Below are positions 1 through 9,248 of a stretch of DNA of 64,000 nucleotides, piece by piece. The translations under genes were made by a program, and so were the position numbers. The stretch is from positions 103,164-167,163 of the forward strand of contig JBBFKY010000002.1 of the NCBI GenBank assembly GCA_037481875.1, read 5' to 3'. The notes under the pieces were generated by a model. That model saw only the letters and a program-made list of their open reading frames with translations. It was not told the DNA's origin and did no database searches. Within the stretch, counting starts at the first letter, position 1. The number at the start of each line of letters is the position of its first letter. Origin of the DNA: Desulfosoma sp. (lineage in GTDB: Bacteria; Desulfobacterota; Syntrophobacteria; Syntrophobacterales; DSM-9756).

Positions 1-1
1 T

Positions 2-133
2 TATGCGCGCCTCAACGAGGTTTCCGAACGCCAGGCTTTGAGGGAATTGACGGACATGGTGGATAAAGGCCTGTTGGTGCGTATGGGAAAAGGGCGAAGT
101 TGCCAGTACGTTTTCGCCCAAGAAACCTCATGA
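2..133 (+). CDS. C-terminal fragment of a winged-helix protein (5' end outside window)
   Basis: An open frame enters from the left edge and stops at TGA 131-133, leaving the last 43 residues. They read as a helix-turn-helix followed by a beta-wing: YARLNEVSERQALRELTDM, then VDKGLLVRMGKGRSCQYV. This is the pattern of the C-terminal winged helix in Fic-type and RecG/DNA-binding-like proteins, where an 'S-x-R-Q-A-x-R-E-L' recognition helix is followed by 'G-L-L-x-R-x-G-x-G-R'. The full protein cannot be identified from this piece. It is too short and start-less to be found by ordinary ORF calling. Confidence 0.6.
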   Translation, partial: YARLNEVSERQALRELTDMVDKGLLVRMGKGRSCQYVFAQETS

Positions 134-174
134 AAGGCACGCTGCGTGGTGTTCCCGCCCCTTTTCTGGAATCT

Positions 175-300
175 TTCGTCCTAGAACGGGTTTTTCCTTG
201 GAAGCGCGAACGTCTCGACCGCACAAAGCACGGGTTGGACGCATGCGCTTCCATGGGAAAACCATCGCCTTTCGTCAAGGTCGAACAGTTTTCCGGGTTT
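175..300. repeat. Diverged copy of the dispersed palindromic repeat
   Basis: An imperfect inverted repeat at 200-253 pairs GGAAGCGCGAACGTC with GGACGCATGCGCTTCC. The preceding TCCTAGAACGGGTTTTTCC resembles the left end of the element at 60947 (GTCCGAGAGCGGTTTTTT, then GGGAGCGCGGGCGTCCC). The stretch GCACAAAGCACGGGTTGGA, followed later by AAAACCATCGCCTT, also recurs at about 40740-40798. It is therefore part of the same intergenic repeat family, not coding sequence. Confidence 0.5.
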
Positions 301-327
301 TCGTTTCCCAGAGACTCGGCAAAGCGC

Positions 328-355
328 TTGACATCGTGGGGCAAGCCAATAGAAT
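328..355 (+). promoter_or_regulatory. Candidate sigma-70 promoter of the carboxyltransferase gene
   Basis: TTGACA (328-333) and TAGAAT (350-355) are separated by 16 bp. A start site near 362 would leave a leader of about 60 nt before the ATG at 425, which has AGGAG in front of it. Confidence 0.6.
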
Positions 356-424
356 TGCGCGGAGCCCCAAGACGGCTAGGCCTATGATCCCTCCACGTGA
401 CCAGAATCAACAGGAGAATCACTT

Positions 425-1978
425 ATGCAGACGGTGGCGGACAAAATCAAGGAACTGCGAGAGCGCGAAGCGAAGATCAAAGAGATGGGCGGCGAAAAGG
501 CCGTCGCTGCGCAGCATGAGCGGGGAAAAATGACCGCGCGGGAACGTTTGGAATATTTCTTTGACCCCGGAACGTTTCGTGAACTGGACATCTTCGTCAA
601 GCACCGCGGGACCTTGTTTGGCCTGGACAAGATGGACATTCCTGCAGACGGCGTCATTACGGGTTACGGCCTGGTGAATGGTCGACAGGTGTTCGCCTTT
701 TCCCAGGACTTTACCGCTCGAGCCGGCACTTTGGGGGAAATGCATTCACGCAAGATCTGTAAAGTTATGGACCTGGCCCTCAAAGCCGGAAAACCCTTTG
801 TGGGTTTCAACGATTCAGGGGGTGCTCGTATTCAGGAAGGGGTGGATGCCTTGTCCGGATACGGTCAGATCTTTTATCGCAACGCCATCAGTTCCGGGGT
901 GATTCCCCAGATTTCCGCCATTATGGGACCGTGCGCCGGCGGTGCGGTGTATTCTCCGGCCATGACGGACTTCGTCTTCATGGTGAAAAACACCAGCTAC
1001 ATGTTCATTACAGGTCCTGATGTCATTAAATCGGTGCTGGGAGAAGAGATCACCCAAGAAGAGCTGGGCGGAGCCATCGCCCACAGCACCAAGAGCGGGG
1101 TTGCGCATTTCGCCTGCGAAAACGATCAGCATGCTATCGATGAAATCAAAAGGCTCCTGACTTTCTTGCCGGATAACAACATGGAAGACCCTCCCATTGT
1201 GGATACCGGCGATGATCCGTATCGGCTGGCTCCCGAGCTGGATACGATCCTTCCGGATAATCCCATGGGTGCTTATGACATGAAGGATGTCATTCGTGCC
1301 ATTGTGGATCGAGGGGATTTTTTTGAGGTCCACGAAGGATATGCTCAAAACATGGTGGTAGGCTTTGGGCGACTCAACGGCCGAACCATCGGAATCATTG
1401 CCAACCAGCCTAAAGTGTTGGCCGGCTGCTTGGATGTGGATTCTTCCGATAAGGCCACGCGGTTCATTCGCTTCTGCGATGCTTTTAACATTCCTTTATT
1501 GACCTTGGCGGATGTGCCCGGCTATTTACCTGGTAAGCAACAGGAATGGGGCGGCATCATTCGTCATGGTGCCAAACTTCTGTGGTGCTATTCCGAAGCG
1601 ACGGTACCGAAGGTCACCCTCATTATTCGCAAGGACTATGGTGGATCCTACTTAGCCATGTGTTCCAAGGATCTGGGTGCCGATATCGCTTTGGCATGGC
1701 CGACGGCGGAAATCGCCGTCATGGGCGCCGAAGGTGCGGCCAATATTATCTTTCGAAAAGATATTCAGTCGGCACCGGATCCCGTGGCGAAGCGAAAAGA
1801 AAAAATCGAGGAGTATCGAAATCTCCTCTACAACCCCTACATTGCCGCTTCTCGAGGATATATCGACGCAGTTATCGTTCCCAGTGAAACTCGGGCTCGC
1901 CTCGTGGAAGCCTATGAACTTCTGGCGACCAAACGGCAGGCTTTACCTCCCAAAAAGCATGGGAACATTCCCATGTAA
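425..1978 (+). CDS. Acyl-CoA carboxylase carboxyltransferase (beta) subunit, propionyl/methylmalonyl-CoA type
   Basis: 517 aa, full length for the biotin-dependent carboxyltransferase family (PccB / MmdA / AccD-like). These enzymes move CO2 between carboxybiotin and an acyl-CoA such as propionyl-CoA. The N-terminal half has the acyl-CoA crotonase fold with GGARIQEG near residue 138 and GPCAGGAVYSPAMTDF near 169. The C-terminal half has DVPGYLPG and the ASRGYIDAVI motif near the end. Start ATG 425 follows AGGAG and a good promoter. No biotin carboxylase, biotin carrier or decarboxylase membrane subunit lies nearby, so it could be the alpha subunit of methylmalonyl-CoA decarboxylase or part of propionyl-CoA carboxylase; sequence reading alone cannot separate these. 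It is monocistronic, with a strong terminator after it. Confidence 0.9.
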   Translation: MQTVADKIKELREREAKIKEMGGEKAVAAQHERGKMTARERLEYFFDPGTFRELDIFVKHRGTLFGLDKMDIPADGVITGYGLVNGRQVFAFSQDFTARAGTLGEMHSRKICKVMDLALKAGKPFVGFNDSGGARIQEGVDALSGYGQIFYRNAISSGVIPQISAIMGPCAGGAVYSPAMTDFVFMVKNTSYMFITGPDVIKSVLGEEITQEELGGAIAHSTKSGVAHFACENDQHAIDEIKRLLTFLPDNNMEDPPIVDTGDDPYRLAPELDTILPDNPMGAYDMKDVIRAIVDRGDFFEVHEGYAQNMVVGFGRLNGRTIGIIANQPKVLAGCLDVDSSDKATRFIRFCDAFNIPLLTLADVPGYLPGKQQEWGGIIRHGAKLLWCYSEATVPKVTLIIRKDYGGSYLAMCSKDLGADIALAWPTAEIAVMGAEGAANIIFRKDIQSAPDPVAKRKEKIEEYRNLLYNPYIAASRGYIDAVIVPSETRARLVEAYELLATKRQALPPKKHGNIPM

Positions 1979-2020
1979 TGAAAAACAGCACAAAAGCCTT
2001 TGGAAAAAGGAAATGGTTGA

Positions 2021-2055
2021 AAGGGACGGCCGTTGCGCCGTCCCTTTTCATTTTT
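2021..2055 (+). terminator. Rho-independent terminator after the carboxyltransferase gene
   Basis: A perfect 10-bp stem (AAGGGACGGC / GCCGTCCCTT) with a short loop is followed by TTTTCATTTTT. Confidence 0.85.
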
Positions 2056-2093
2056 CCAAAAGGGTTCATGTTCTCAGGTACAGGTTTCTTGAA

Positions 2094-2270
2094 GGCTGTT
2101 CGAGAACGTCCGAGGACCGTTGGGCCGAATGCGGTTGTAAAAGAGTAGCGAGGCACGCCTCGCCACGACAAGGCTTCAAGGGGGTCTTTTCCTAAAAACA
2201 CAAAACTTCGACACGCTCTTTATGCACGAGGGACGCGCGCACCTTCAGATAAAAAACCGTTCTCGGAAGA
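2094..2270. repeat. MITE-like palindromic element, family A
   Basis: The left end GGCTGTTCGAGAACG (2094-2108) is inverted relative to the right end CCGTTCTCGGAAGA (2257-2270), sharing CGAGAACG. A GC palindrome, GCGAGGCACGCCTCGCC, lies at 2148-2164. It fills the gap between the carboxyltransferase terminator and the next gene. There is no coding content. Confidence 0.65.
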
Positions 2271-2315
2271 AATTTTGAAAGGCTAACTTGCGCTTTTCCT
2301 TGAAAAAAAAGAGGA

Positions 2316-2795
2316 TCATGGTCGGTCGGTCAGGCGGTAGGATTGGCCTGCCACTTGCAACACGTACTTTTGGGATTGGGAATCGTAGACCAGTCGAGAG
2401 GCCAGTTCGTAATAGGCAGGCTTGGCAAACCGTGCCAAAAGGTTTTTTCGCGTAGCCAGGCAGTAAAGGGCGCTTTCCGCCCTGACCGAAAGGGTTTCCG
2501 GCCTCAAGGCTTCCCTGCGCCCATCTTCCAACTGAATGTGAACAGCCTGAATATTCCCGTCGGTGTCCTCATCCAAGAACACATACCGAACCCACAAAGG
2601 CGCATCGGCAACCCGTACAGGATGAACTTCCCCTTCGCAACGCACGTAATAACGACCGTCTCTTTCAAAAAGGGAGCGGCTCAGCATGCGAAAAAGTTCA
2701 GGGTCCGTCACGGGATTTCCTTCACAGAACCAATTTCCATGCGCATCGATAAAGTAGTCATAAACGTGTTTTTGCTGCGGCATGCCCTTGTCCAC
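2316..2795 (-). CDS. DUF1285-like small cytoplasmic protein
   Basis: 159 aa from the GTG at 2795; an in-frame ATG four codons on (MPQQ) is an equally likely start. No signal peptide or membrane segment is visible. The pattern resembles DUF1285: an N-terminal 'D-x-x-G-x-W-x-x-x-G-x-P-V-x-x-x-x-L' segment, then 'FERDGRYYVRCEGE' and 'VRVADAPLWVRYV', followed by a second beta-rich repeat. Function is unknown; the family occurs widely in proteobacteria. It is the last gene of a minus-strand run behind selB and the Dabb gene, 15 bp after the latter, so probably co-transcribed. Confidence 0.65.
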   Translation of the reverse strand: MDKGMPQQKHVYDYFIDAHGNWFCEGNPVTDPELFRMLSRSLFERDGRYYVRCEGEVHPVRVADAPLWVRYVFLDEDTDGNIQAVHIQLEDGRREALRPETLSVRAESALYCLATRKNLLARFAKPAYYELASRLVYDSQSQKYVLQVAGQSYRLTDRP

Positions 2796-2810
2796 GCCGT
2801 CGCTTCGGAT

Positions 2811-3101
2811 CTAGAAGGTGAAATCCACGGCAATGATCTGGTCACAGAGGCTTCGAACCAATTCCAAGACTTTCATGTGTTCCGGGTGCGCTTGATATCG
2901 TTTCAGGGCTTCCATGTCCTGAAAGCTGGAAACCAAAGCAAAATCATAGGATCGTTGGGATCGAACGATGTCACGTCCAAAATCATAGGAAAGTATCTCC
3001 GGAATGGTTCCAGGGAGCCGATCCAGCCCCTGTTCCAACCGTGTGATATCCTCTTCGCCGACTCCCGGTTTGAATTTCATCACCACCACGTGTTTAATCA
3101 T
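2811..3101 (-). CDS. Stress-responsive A/B barrel (Dabb) domain protein
   Basis: 96 aa counted from the ATG at 3101, chosen because GGAGG sits 6 nt upstream; the open frame extends further but without support. It begins MIKHVVVMKFKPG and continues with RSYDFALVSSFQDMEALKRY and HPEHMKVLELV, the hallmark pattern of Dabb dimeric alpha-beta barrels (H near residue 4, Y-D-x-x-L-x-x-x-F, H-P-x-H). These are small ferredoxin-like-fold proteins of uncertain role. It lies between selB and the DUF1285 gene on the same strand. Confidence 0.8.
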   Translation of the reverse strand: MIKHVVVMKFKPGVGEEDITRLEQGLDRLPGTIPEILSYDFGRDIVRSQRSYDFALVSSFQDMEALKRYQAHPEHMKVLELVRSLCDQIIAVDFTF

Positions 3102-3196
3102 GGACGCCTCCGTTTTTCTTGATGTCACTTGTCGCCAAAACCCTTTCAAGACACCGCGTCACGCTTTTTTTCACGTCGCTTTTTCATTGCGACGGC

Positions 3197-5125
3197 TTAT
3201 CCAGCTGTCTTGCTGTCTCTCAAGCGTCGTACGTCGCCGATACGAATCGTAAGCTTTTGCCCGTCAAAGTATTCCAGGAGAGGGATGGTGTACTTGCGGC
3301 TGGCCTGCGTCATTTCCTTAAACTGAGCCGCCGAAATCTCGCCATGTTGTTGCAGAAAGGCCACCAATTTATCCTGTAAGTCGGCGATGGCTTCGGCGTG
3401 GAAAAATAAATCCTCCTTGACCTTGATCAAACGTCCCTGATTCAGCATCCAATCCAGAACGTCTTTATGCTGCCGGGATGTTCCGGGAAGTCGACTGGAC
3501 ACATCTTTAAAAAAGGGAGGCTGTAGGCCGGCTTCTCGGTAAGTTTTTTCCATGTGCTCCTGAATCGCCTTTTCTTCAGCGCTCAAATCTCCCTTATGGC
3601 TGGCAAGACGCACCCATTCCTTTTCCAGGACCACGGTCCCTTCTTCCCCAAGTCGACGCAGCACGTAGTGAAGCAGCTTCGGATCCACGGGCCGGTCGGT
3701 CTGAGCCGGAATCTCCTCCTTGGGCATGCCGGGTTTAAGAGGGTTTTTTGCGTGGTAGGTTTCCAAAATGGTTTTGATGTCGGCCTGCAGGGAGGCTAAG
3801 GACTCGGGATCGATAAACCGACGGTTTTCTCGGTCGTAAAGGACGGCCTTTTTCCGGGAAAGGAGCGTTTCCAAGGCCTCGGAAAAAGATTTTCCGAAAA
3901 GGTTGGCTCGAATTTGGAGTTCTTTTTCAGAAACGCCAAGCCACCCGGCATCGCGAAGATGCCACCGAAGCACCTCGGAAGCTTCTCCGTCTTCCAAAGT
4001 TCTCAGGGCTTGGGCTGCCAAGGGTTTGTCTTTTCCCTTGTGCTTTTTGGGCACCGGATGCAAGACCGCGCCACCCCCCAGGGTTCGAATGGGCGAATAG
4101 GAACGCAAAACATAACGGTCTCCTCGAAGGACCGCTAAAGGTCGATCCAACCGTACCTGAGCATAGGTTTTTTCTCCTGGAGCCAGCTGCTCTCGGTCCA
4201 GAAGAACCAGGGTCGCCACCGTTTCGGTGGTTCCCGTATGAAACCGAATCTTCTGGCGGTCTTTGATCGGCTGGGGAATTTCGGGCAAGAGTTCCAGGGA
4301 AACATCCAGCATGTAACTCGAAAGCAGCGAATCCGGTGTTGCCACCACTTCGCCCCGTTGCAATGCTTCACGTTCCACACCTTGAAGATTGATGGCCGTC
4401 CGTTGCCCTGGAAAAGCTACCTGAACCTCCTGATTGTGGACCTGAAGACCTCGCACCTTGGTGCTTATCCCAGAAGGATAAACGGTCACGGGGTCCCCCA
4501 CATGAAGCGTGCCTGAAAGACTGGTGCCGGTAACCACCGTGCCGAAACCTTTCATAGTGAAAACACGGTCGATGGACATGCGAAAGGGGCCTGAGGTGCT
4601 TCGAGCCGGGACTTTCGGGACCATTTGAAAGAGGACCTGTTTGAGGGTGTCCAGTCCTTCACCTGTGACCGCCGAAACCCGAACAATGGGGGCCTTTTCC
4701 AGGAAGGTTCCCTTAAGGAAATCGCGAATATCTTCTTCCACCATATCGACCCATTCACCATCGTCCACTAGGTCGATTTTGGTGAGCACCACCAGCCCTT
4801 CCTTGACACGAAGCAGTTGGCAGATTTCCAAATGTTCACGCGTTTGCGGCATCACGCCTTCGTCGGCGGCAATGACCAAAGCCACCAGATCGATTCCTGT
4901 GGCGCCGGCCACCATGTGCTTGACGAATCGTTCATGCCCGGGGACATCCACGATACCAAGCCGCGTGCCGTCGGGCAGATCCAGATAAGCAAAACCCAAT
5001 TCGATGGTAATACCGCGGCGCTTTTCTTCCTTCAGCCTGTCCGTGTCGATGCCTGTCAGCGCACGAATAAGGGACGTTTTGCCATGGTCGATGTGACCGG
5101 CGGTGCCGAGCACGACTTGGTGCAT
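3197..5125 (-). CDS. selB: Selenocysteine-specific translation elongation factor SelB
   Basis: 642 aa from the ATG at 5125, preceded by GGGAGG. The frame upstream is open but the GTPase begins right at [22 protein letters not shown]-binding motifs: GHIDHGKT (G1), DVPGHERF (G3), TKIDL (G4). EF-Tu-like domains 2 and 3 follow, and the C-terminal third is the tandem winged-helix region that binds the SECIS hairpin in selenoprotein mRNAs. SelB delivers Sec-tRNA(Sec) to UGA codons, so the organism should make selenoproteins. selA, selC and selD are not in this window. Confidence 0.95.
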   Translation of the reverse strand: MHQVVLGTAGHIDHGKTSLIRALTGIDTDRLKEEKRRGITIELGFAYLDLPDGTRLGIVDVPGHERFVKHMVAGATGIDLVALVIAADEGVMPQTREHLEICQLLRVKEGLVVLTKIDLVDDGEWVDMVEEDIRDFLKGTFLEKAPIVRVSAVTGEGLDTLKQVLFQMVPKVPARSTSGPFRMSIDRVFTMKGFGTVVTGTSLSGTLHVGDPVTVYPSGISTKVRGLQVHNQEVQVAFPGQRTAINLQGVEREALQRGEVVATPDSLLSSYMLDVSLELLPEIPQPIKDRQKIRFHTGTTETVATLVLLDREQLAPGEKTYAQVRLDRPLAVLRGDRYVLRSYSPIRTLGGGAVLHPVPKKHKGKDKPLAAQALRTLEDGEASEVLRWHLRDAGWLGVSEKELQIRANLFGKSFSEALETLLSRKKAVLYDRENRRFIDPESLASLQADIKTILETYHAKNPLKPGMPKEEIPAQTDRPVDPKLLHYVLRRLGEEGTVVLEKEWVRLASHKGDLSAEEKAIQEHMEKTYREAGLQPPFFKDVSSRLPGTSRQHKDVLDWMLNQGRLIKVKEDLFFHAEAIADLQDKLVAFLQQHGEISAAQFKEMTQASRKYTIPLLEYFDGQKLTIRIGDVRRLRDSKTAG

Positions 5126-5513
5126 GGTGCCTCCCTCGCTCACACGAAAAGCAAATGCAGTATCCCATTTTCTTCGGCATAGTGCCATAATCAGCACTGC
5201 AATTCAACGCCACAGTCCGCCAAGCTCCATAACCCACGGACTTTTGGCCATGTAGGGGCGGTTCGATGTGTCCGCTCCCCACCGAGCTCCATAGCCGACA
5301 CACCTGTGTCAGGATAACATCAGACGAATTCTGCGGGCCGAACGCCGGCGTTCCTGGAAAATCGGCCGATTTGAAACGTAGCGTCATGGTATGCCGTGCT
5401 TCTGCCGCTTAAAATGGGGCCAGAGGTGAAGGAGGAAGGCTTGAGAAAGATGGGGTGCTGTGGTAGGAGGCGGCGAACGCCAGAATGGAATCGGCTTCCC
5501 TGAGGCAAAGCGC
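5126..5513. other. Divergent intergenic region selB / mltG with one family-B repeat
   Basis: This 388-bp gap separates two divergent genes and must hold both promoters, though none is clear enough to call. It holds one GGGGCGG...TGTCCGCTCCCC repeat at 5252-5280. No convincing gene was seen. Confidence 0.5.
5252..5280 (+). repeat. Family-B short palindromic repeat
   Basis: GTAGGGGCGG, then GTGTCCGCTCCCC. The same arrangement (GTAGGGGCGG ... ATGTCCG) occurs at 59630, and in reverse at 22132 and 22212. Confidence 0.55.
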
Positions 5514-6602
5514 ATGAGTCAAGCACGTCGTCGAAGAATACAAATAGGGGCGGTTTTTTTGTGGATTGTTCTGGTCATGGTCGCCGTGGCCGCAGTCTTG
5601 GGTTTTCGACTGCTCCTATTCAGTCTCACTCCCACTCCGAAACTTGAAGCCTCCACAAAGATTTTCATTCGGCCCGGAACAGGGGCTCACGCCGTGGCGG
5701 CTCTTCTGGAAAAAGAGGGTGTCATCACTCAGGCGAACCTTTTTTACTGGTACGCTCGAGTCCGTGGCATGGCCGGCAAGATGAAAGCTGGAGAATATCA
5801 ATTCTCTGCGGCACCGACTCCGAAGCTCGTTCTGGAAACTCTGGTCGAAGGCAAGGTGGTGGCCTACAAGGTGACCATTCCGGAAGGGGCCACCGTGAAG
5901 GATGTTGCCCGTCTCGTAGCTGCTTCAGGACTGGCCGATACCGATGAGATCTTGGAGCTGGCTCGAGATCGACACCTTGTCACGTCCCTAGGCCTGCCAG
6001 ATAGCACTTCCCTGGAAGGATATCTTTTCCCGGAAACCTATCTCTTTCGGCGTAGCGACCGACCTCGGGACATTCTCAAGCGCATGGTGCTGGAATTCTG
6101 GCGAAGATTTTCACCGGAGCGGCAAGCCCAAGCCCGCCGAATGGGTTTTACGGTTCATGAAACAGTGACGTTGGCTTCCCTGGTGGAAAAAGAGGCGGTT
6201 ATGGACAGGGAACGGCCTGTGATCGCGGGGGTTTTTTTGAACCGCCTCCAGCGCAATATGCCTCTTCAAAGTGATCCCACTGCGGTCTATGATCTTGAAG
6301 ATTTTTCAGGTCCCATTCTTCGACGTCACCTGGAACGGGAAAGCCCCTACAACACCTACGTTCATAAAGGGCTTCCTCCTGGACCCATTTGTAACCCGGG
6401 TGAAAAATCCCTGCGAGCCGTCCTGGAAGCTCAAAAGACTCCATTCCTCTATTTCGTCAGTAACAATGATGGTTCTCACACATTTTCGAGCAGTTACGAC
6501 GAACACCTGCAAGCGGTGGCTCGTGTTCGTGCTCTGAAACGAGAAAACCGAAACGGGGCCAAACTGGAAGCGGATCATCTCAAAACAGAGGATATTCCAT
6601 GA
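5514..6602 (+). CDS. mltG: Endolytic murein transglycosylase MltG (YceG-like)
   Basis: 362 aa from ATG 5514, which follows GAGG; the frame is open 18 codons further up without a ribosome site. An Arg-rich N-terminus and a single membrane helix (about residues 10-30) anchor it in the inner membrane. The periplasmic domain has a LysM-like segment (KVTIPEGATVKDVA) and the YceG catalytic domain with SLVEKEAVM, RPVIAGVFLNRL and LQSDPT, then YNTYVHKGLPPGPICNPG. The Glu in SLVEKEA is the expected catalytic residue. It cleaves nascent glycan strands and is thought to terminate peptidoglycan polymerisation. Its stop overlaps the next start (ATGA), so the two are translationally coupled. Confidence 0.95.
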   Translation: MSQARRRRIQIGAVFLWIVLVMVAVAAVLGFRLLLFSLTPTPKLEASTKIFIRPGTGAHAVAALLEKEGVITQANLFYWYARVRGMAGKMKAGEYQFSAAPTPKLVLETLVEGKVVAYKVTIPEGATVKDVARLVAASGLADTDEILELARDRHLVTSLGLPDSTSLEGYLFPETYLFRRSDRPRDILKRMVLEFWRRFSPERQAQARRMGFTVHETVTLASLVEKEAVMDRERPVIAGVFLNRLQRNMPLQSDPTAVYDLEDFSGPILRRHLERESPYNTYVHKGLPPGPICNPGEKSLRAVLEAQKTPFLYFVSNNDGSHTFSSSYDEHLQAVARVRALKRENRNGAKLEADHLKTEDIP

Positions 6603-7429
6603 GTTCAGAAGCAGGATACCCCAAAGAGCTTCGAAGGGCGGCAAGCCTTATTCTCGCCGCCGGAAAGGGCAGTCGCATGCTCGGGTACGACGGCAACAAA
6701 ACCCTATTGCCCCTTTCCCCCCTTCCGCAAAACCCTTACCAGGGCTCTCGACCGATGCTTTTGGAAGTTTTGGAAAACCTTCCTTTGGGCCCTAAAGGCA
6801 TCGTGGTGCATCACCGTGCCGAAGATGTCCGCCGTGAAACTTCCCTTTACCCCTGCACCTATATTCATCAGCCTGTCACCGACGGTACCGGAGGGGCTGT
6901 GCTGGCGGCTCGACCTTTCCTGAAAAACCTTGACGAAGACGCGGTGATCATCACCATGGGCGATGTGCCTCTCATCCGTCCCGAAACCTATCTGCGTCTT
7001 TTGCAAGGGCTTCAGGAAGCTTCCATGACCCTTCTGGCCTTTCGACCCGAGGATGCGGCCCAATACGGAAAACTCGACGTGCACAAGAATCGTGTGCGAC
7101 GCATCGTGGAATGGAAATATTGGAACACTATGCCGGGACAAATGCATGGAGCTCCTTGCAATGCGGGTGTTTACGCCGTGCATCGGGAGACTTTGCTGGA
7201 AGGTCTGGAGACCCTCTGCCGCCTTCCTCATGAGGTCCAAAAGCAAAGAGACGGGCAATGGGTGACGATCCAGGAGTATTTCCTCACCGACTTGGTGGAA
7301 ATCCTTCACACTAAAGGCTTTGTGGTCACCTTTACCATGGCGGAAGCGTGGGAGGTCATGGGAGTGGACACTCCCGAGGCTTTGCAAAGGGTTCAGAAAA
7401 TCTACCGTTTACGTCAAAGAGACAATTGA
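6599..7429 (+). CDS. GlmU-like nucleotidyltransferase domain protein
   Basis: 276 aa, overlapping mltG by ATGA. It has the sugar-nucleotidyltransferase Rossmann-like fold: LILAAGKGSRM near residue 18, then HQPVTDGTGGAVLAA and IITMGDVPLI (the metal/NTP aspartate). NAGVYAV follows, as in GlmU. Only the pyrophosphorylase half is present; the left-handed beta-helix acetyltransferase half of GlmU is absent. It probably activates an (amino)sugar phosphate with UTP. The exact sugar is unknown, and it could be a stand-alone UDP-GlcNAc pyrophosphorylase. Coupling to mltG suggests a cell-wall precursor role. Confidence 0.8.
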   Translation: MSSEAGYPKELRRAASLILAAGKGSRMLGYDGNKTLLPLSPLPQNPYQGSRPMLLEVLENLPLGPKGIVVHHRAEDVRRETSLYPCTYIHQPVTDGTGGAVLAARPFLKNLDEDAVIITMGDVPLIRPETYLRLLQGLQEASMTLLAFRPEDAAQYGKLDVHKNRVRRIVEWKYWNTMPGQMHGAPCNAGVYAVHRETLLEGLETLCRLPHEVQKQRDGQWVTIQEYFLTDLVEILHTKGFVVTFTMAEAWEVMGVDTPEALQRVQKIYRLRQRDN

Positions 7430-7455
7430 CCGTTAAAGAGGAATTGTTTTATTGT
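7426..7455 (+). promoter_or_regulatory. Candidate sigma-70 promoter of the acyl-CoA ligase gene
   Basis: TTGACC (7426-7431) overlaps the stop codon of the upstream gene. TATTGT (7450-7455) lies 18 bp on. The match is moderate. Confidence 0.4.
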
Positions 7456-7540
7456 GCTCTTCGGTACAAACCGAAGCCGCAAAGCCGTCTTGGGAAAAGG
7501 TCCACGCACAAAGTTCCATCAACTGTCGAAGGAGGAATCC

Positions 7541-9187
7541 ATGCCAGTTAAGCTTGTCGATCGAACCCCGTCCGCCTACTCCTACCCGCTCCTTATTAAG
7601 CATCTGCTTCACAAACCCTTGAGGTGCACACCTAATCAGGAAATCGTGTATCGGGACCTGTATCGATTCACGTACGCTCAGATGTTTCAAAGGGTTCATA
7701 AAGCAGCCAACATGCTTCGACAGCTCGGAGTCGAGCAAGGTTCCACGGTAGGAGTCATGGATTGGGACAGCCATCGGTATTTGGAATTGTTTTACGCTGT
7801 GCCCATGATGGGAGCCATTTTGCACACGGTCAATATTCGATTGTCTCCCGAGCAGATCCTTTTCACCATCAACCATGCGGAAGACGATGTGCTCTTGGTG
7901 CACACGGACTTTTTGCCTATCGTGGAAGCCATTCAGGATCAATTCCAAACCGTCAAGAAGATCCTTGTGCTTAAAGACGGCCCGGACCTGCCTGCCACAA
8001 AGGTCCGTTTGGACGGCGAATATGAAGAGCTTCTTTCGCAAGCCTCGGATTCTTACGACTTTCCTGATTTCGATGAAAACGCGAAAGCCACCACCTTTTA
8101 TACCACGGGCACTACAGGACTTCCCAAAGGGGTTTATTTCAGTCATCGCCAGCTGGTGCTGCATACTCTGGCCGTATTGGCGGCGGCCGGATCCTACCAT
8201 ACGGCGGCCACCTTTCGATCCAACGATGTGTACATGCCTCTCACGCCCATGTTTCACGTGCACGCATGGGGAATACCCTTTGTGGCCGGCCAATTGGGCG
8301 TGAAACAAGTGTATCCAGGACGCTACGATCCGGCCGTGATCCTGAAGCTTTTGGTGACGGAAAAAGTGACTTTTTCCCATTGCGTGCCGACCATTTTGCA
8401 TATGATTCTTACCAGCCCCGCGGCCAAGAGCGTGGATCTTTCCGGTTGGAAAATGATTATCGGCGGCTCCGCCCTTACCAAAGGCCTTTGCAAAGCGGCC
8501 ATGGACCGAGGCATTGACCTGATCACGGGTTACGGTATGTCGGAAACCTGCCCGGTGCTCACCTTGGCCCAGCCTCAACCCGACATGATGCAATGGTCCG
8601 TGGATGAACAAATTCCCGTACGGTGCCGAACGGGTCAACCTATTCCTTTGGTGGACCTGCAGGTGGTCACTCCGGACGGCGTTCCCCTCCCCCACGATGG
8701 AAAAAGCACCGGAGAAGTGGTGGTTCGTTCACCCTGGCTGACCCAAGGGTATTTTAAGGATCCGGAACGTGCCGAGGAACTCTGGGACGGTGGGTGGCTT
8801 CATACAGGGGATGTTGGTTTTATCGACGAACGAGGTTATTTGCAGATCACCGACCGTATCAAGGATGTCATCAAGACCGGTGGGGAATGGATTTCCACTC
8901 TGATTCTGGAAGACATTCTCATGCAACATCCAGCGGTGAGTGAAGCGGCAGCCATTGGGGTGCCCGACGAAAAGTGGGGTGAACGCCCCATGGCTCTCGT
9001 GGTCCTTAAGGAAGACTTCAAGGGCAAGGTGACCCAAGAAGAGATTCGCCAGCATTTCATGCGCTTTGTGGAAGAAGGAACCATCACCAAATGGGCCGTT
9101 CCGGACAAGATCGGTTTTGTAGAGGCTCTGCCCAAGACCAGTGTCGGCAAACTGGACAAAAAGGTGATGCGTCAGCAATATCGTTAA
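7541..9187 (+). CDS. AMP-forming fatty acid-CoA ligase
   Basis: 548 aa from ATG 7541, which has AAGGAGG 6 nt upstream. It is an ANL-superfamily adenylating enzyme with the A3 loop TTGTTGLPKGVYFSHR near residue 190. It also has GYGMSETCPV (A5), LHTGDVGFIDERGYLQI (A7/A8 region) and the C-terminal lysine motif KTSVGKLDKKVM. The family converts a carboxylic acid, ATP and CoA into acyl-CoA, AMP and PPi. The sequence style (VNIRLSPEQ, HVHAWGIPF) is that of medium/long-chain fatty acyl-CoA synthetases. Chain length is not readable from sequence. A terminator follows. Confidence 0.9.
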   Translation: MPVKLVDRTPSAYSYPLLIKHLLHKPLRCTPNQEIVYRDLYRFTYAQMFQRVHKAANMLRQLGVEQGSTVGVMDWDSHRYLELFYAVPMMGAILHTVNIRLSPEQILFTINHAEDDVLLVHTDFLPIVEAIQDQFQTVKKILVLKDGPDLPATKVRLDGEYEELLSQASDSYDFPDFDENAKATTFYTTGTTGLPKGVYFSHRQLVLHTLAVLAAAGSYHTAATFRSNDVYMPLTPMFHVHAWGIPFVAGQLGVKQVYPGRYDPAVILKLLVTEKVTFSHCVPTILHMILTSPAAKSVDLSGWKMIIGGSALTKGLCKAAMDRGIDLITGYGMSETCPVLTLAQPQPDMMQWSVDEQIPVRCRTGQPIPLVDLQVVTPDGVPLPHDGKSTGEVVVRSPWLTQGYFKDPERAEELWDGGWLHTGDVGFIDERGYLQITDRIKDVIKTGGEWISTLILEDILMQHPAVSEAAAIGVPDEKWGERPMALVVLKEDFKGKVTQEEIRQHFMRFVEEGTITKWAVPDKIGFVEALPKTSVGKLDKKVMRQQYR

Positions 9188-9194
9188 GGCTTAT

Positions 9195-9222
9195 GCGGAA
9201 AGGCGCTTCGGCGCCTTTCCGC
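9195..9222. terminator. Bidirectional hairpin between convergent genes
   Basis: A perfect 12-bp stem GCGGAAAGGCGC / GCGCCTTTCCGC is capped by a TTCG tetraloop, between the acyl-CoA ligase and trkH stops. No long T-tract is present, so it may act as a hairpin-dependent terminator or 3' stabiliser for both strands. Confidence 0.7.
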
Positions 9223-9248
9223 CCATCTGTCCATCCCCTCGAACACGT

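Noticed and set aside
198-533. 111-codon plus-strand frame overlapping the carboxyltransferase start
   Set aside because: It lies over a palindromic repeat and runs into the real gene in another frame; no ribosome site and no protein-like pattern.
2343-3122. 259-codon plus-strand frame
   Set aside because: It is the antisense shadow of the DUF1285-like and Dabb genes, which have ribosome sites and family motifs on the minus strand.
7433-8695. 420-codon minus-strand frame
   Set aside because: Antisense to the acyl-CoA ligase; His/Arg/Gly-rich composition typical of a shadow frame.
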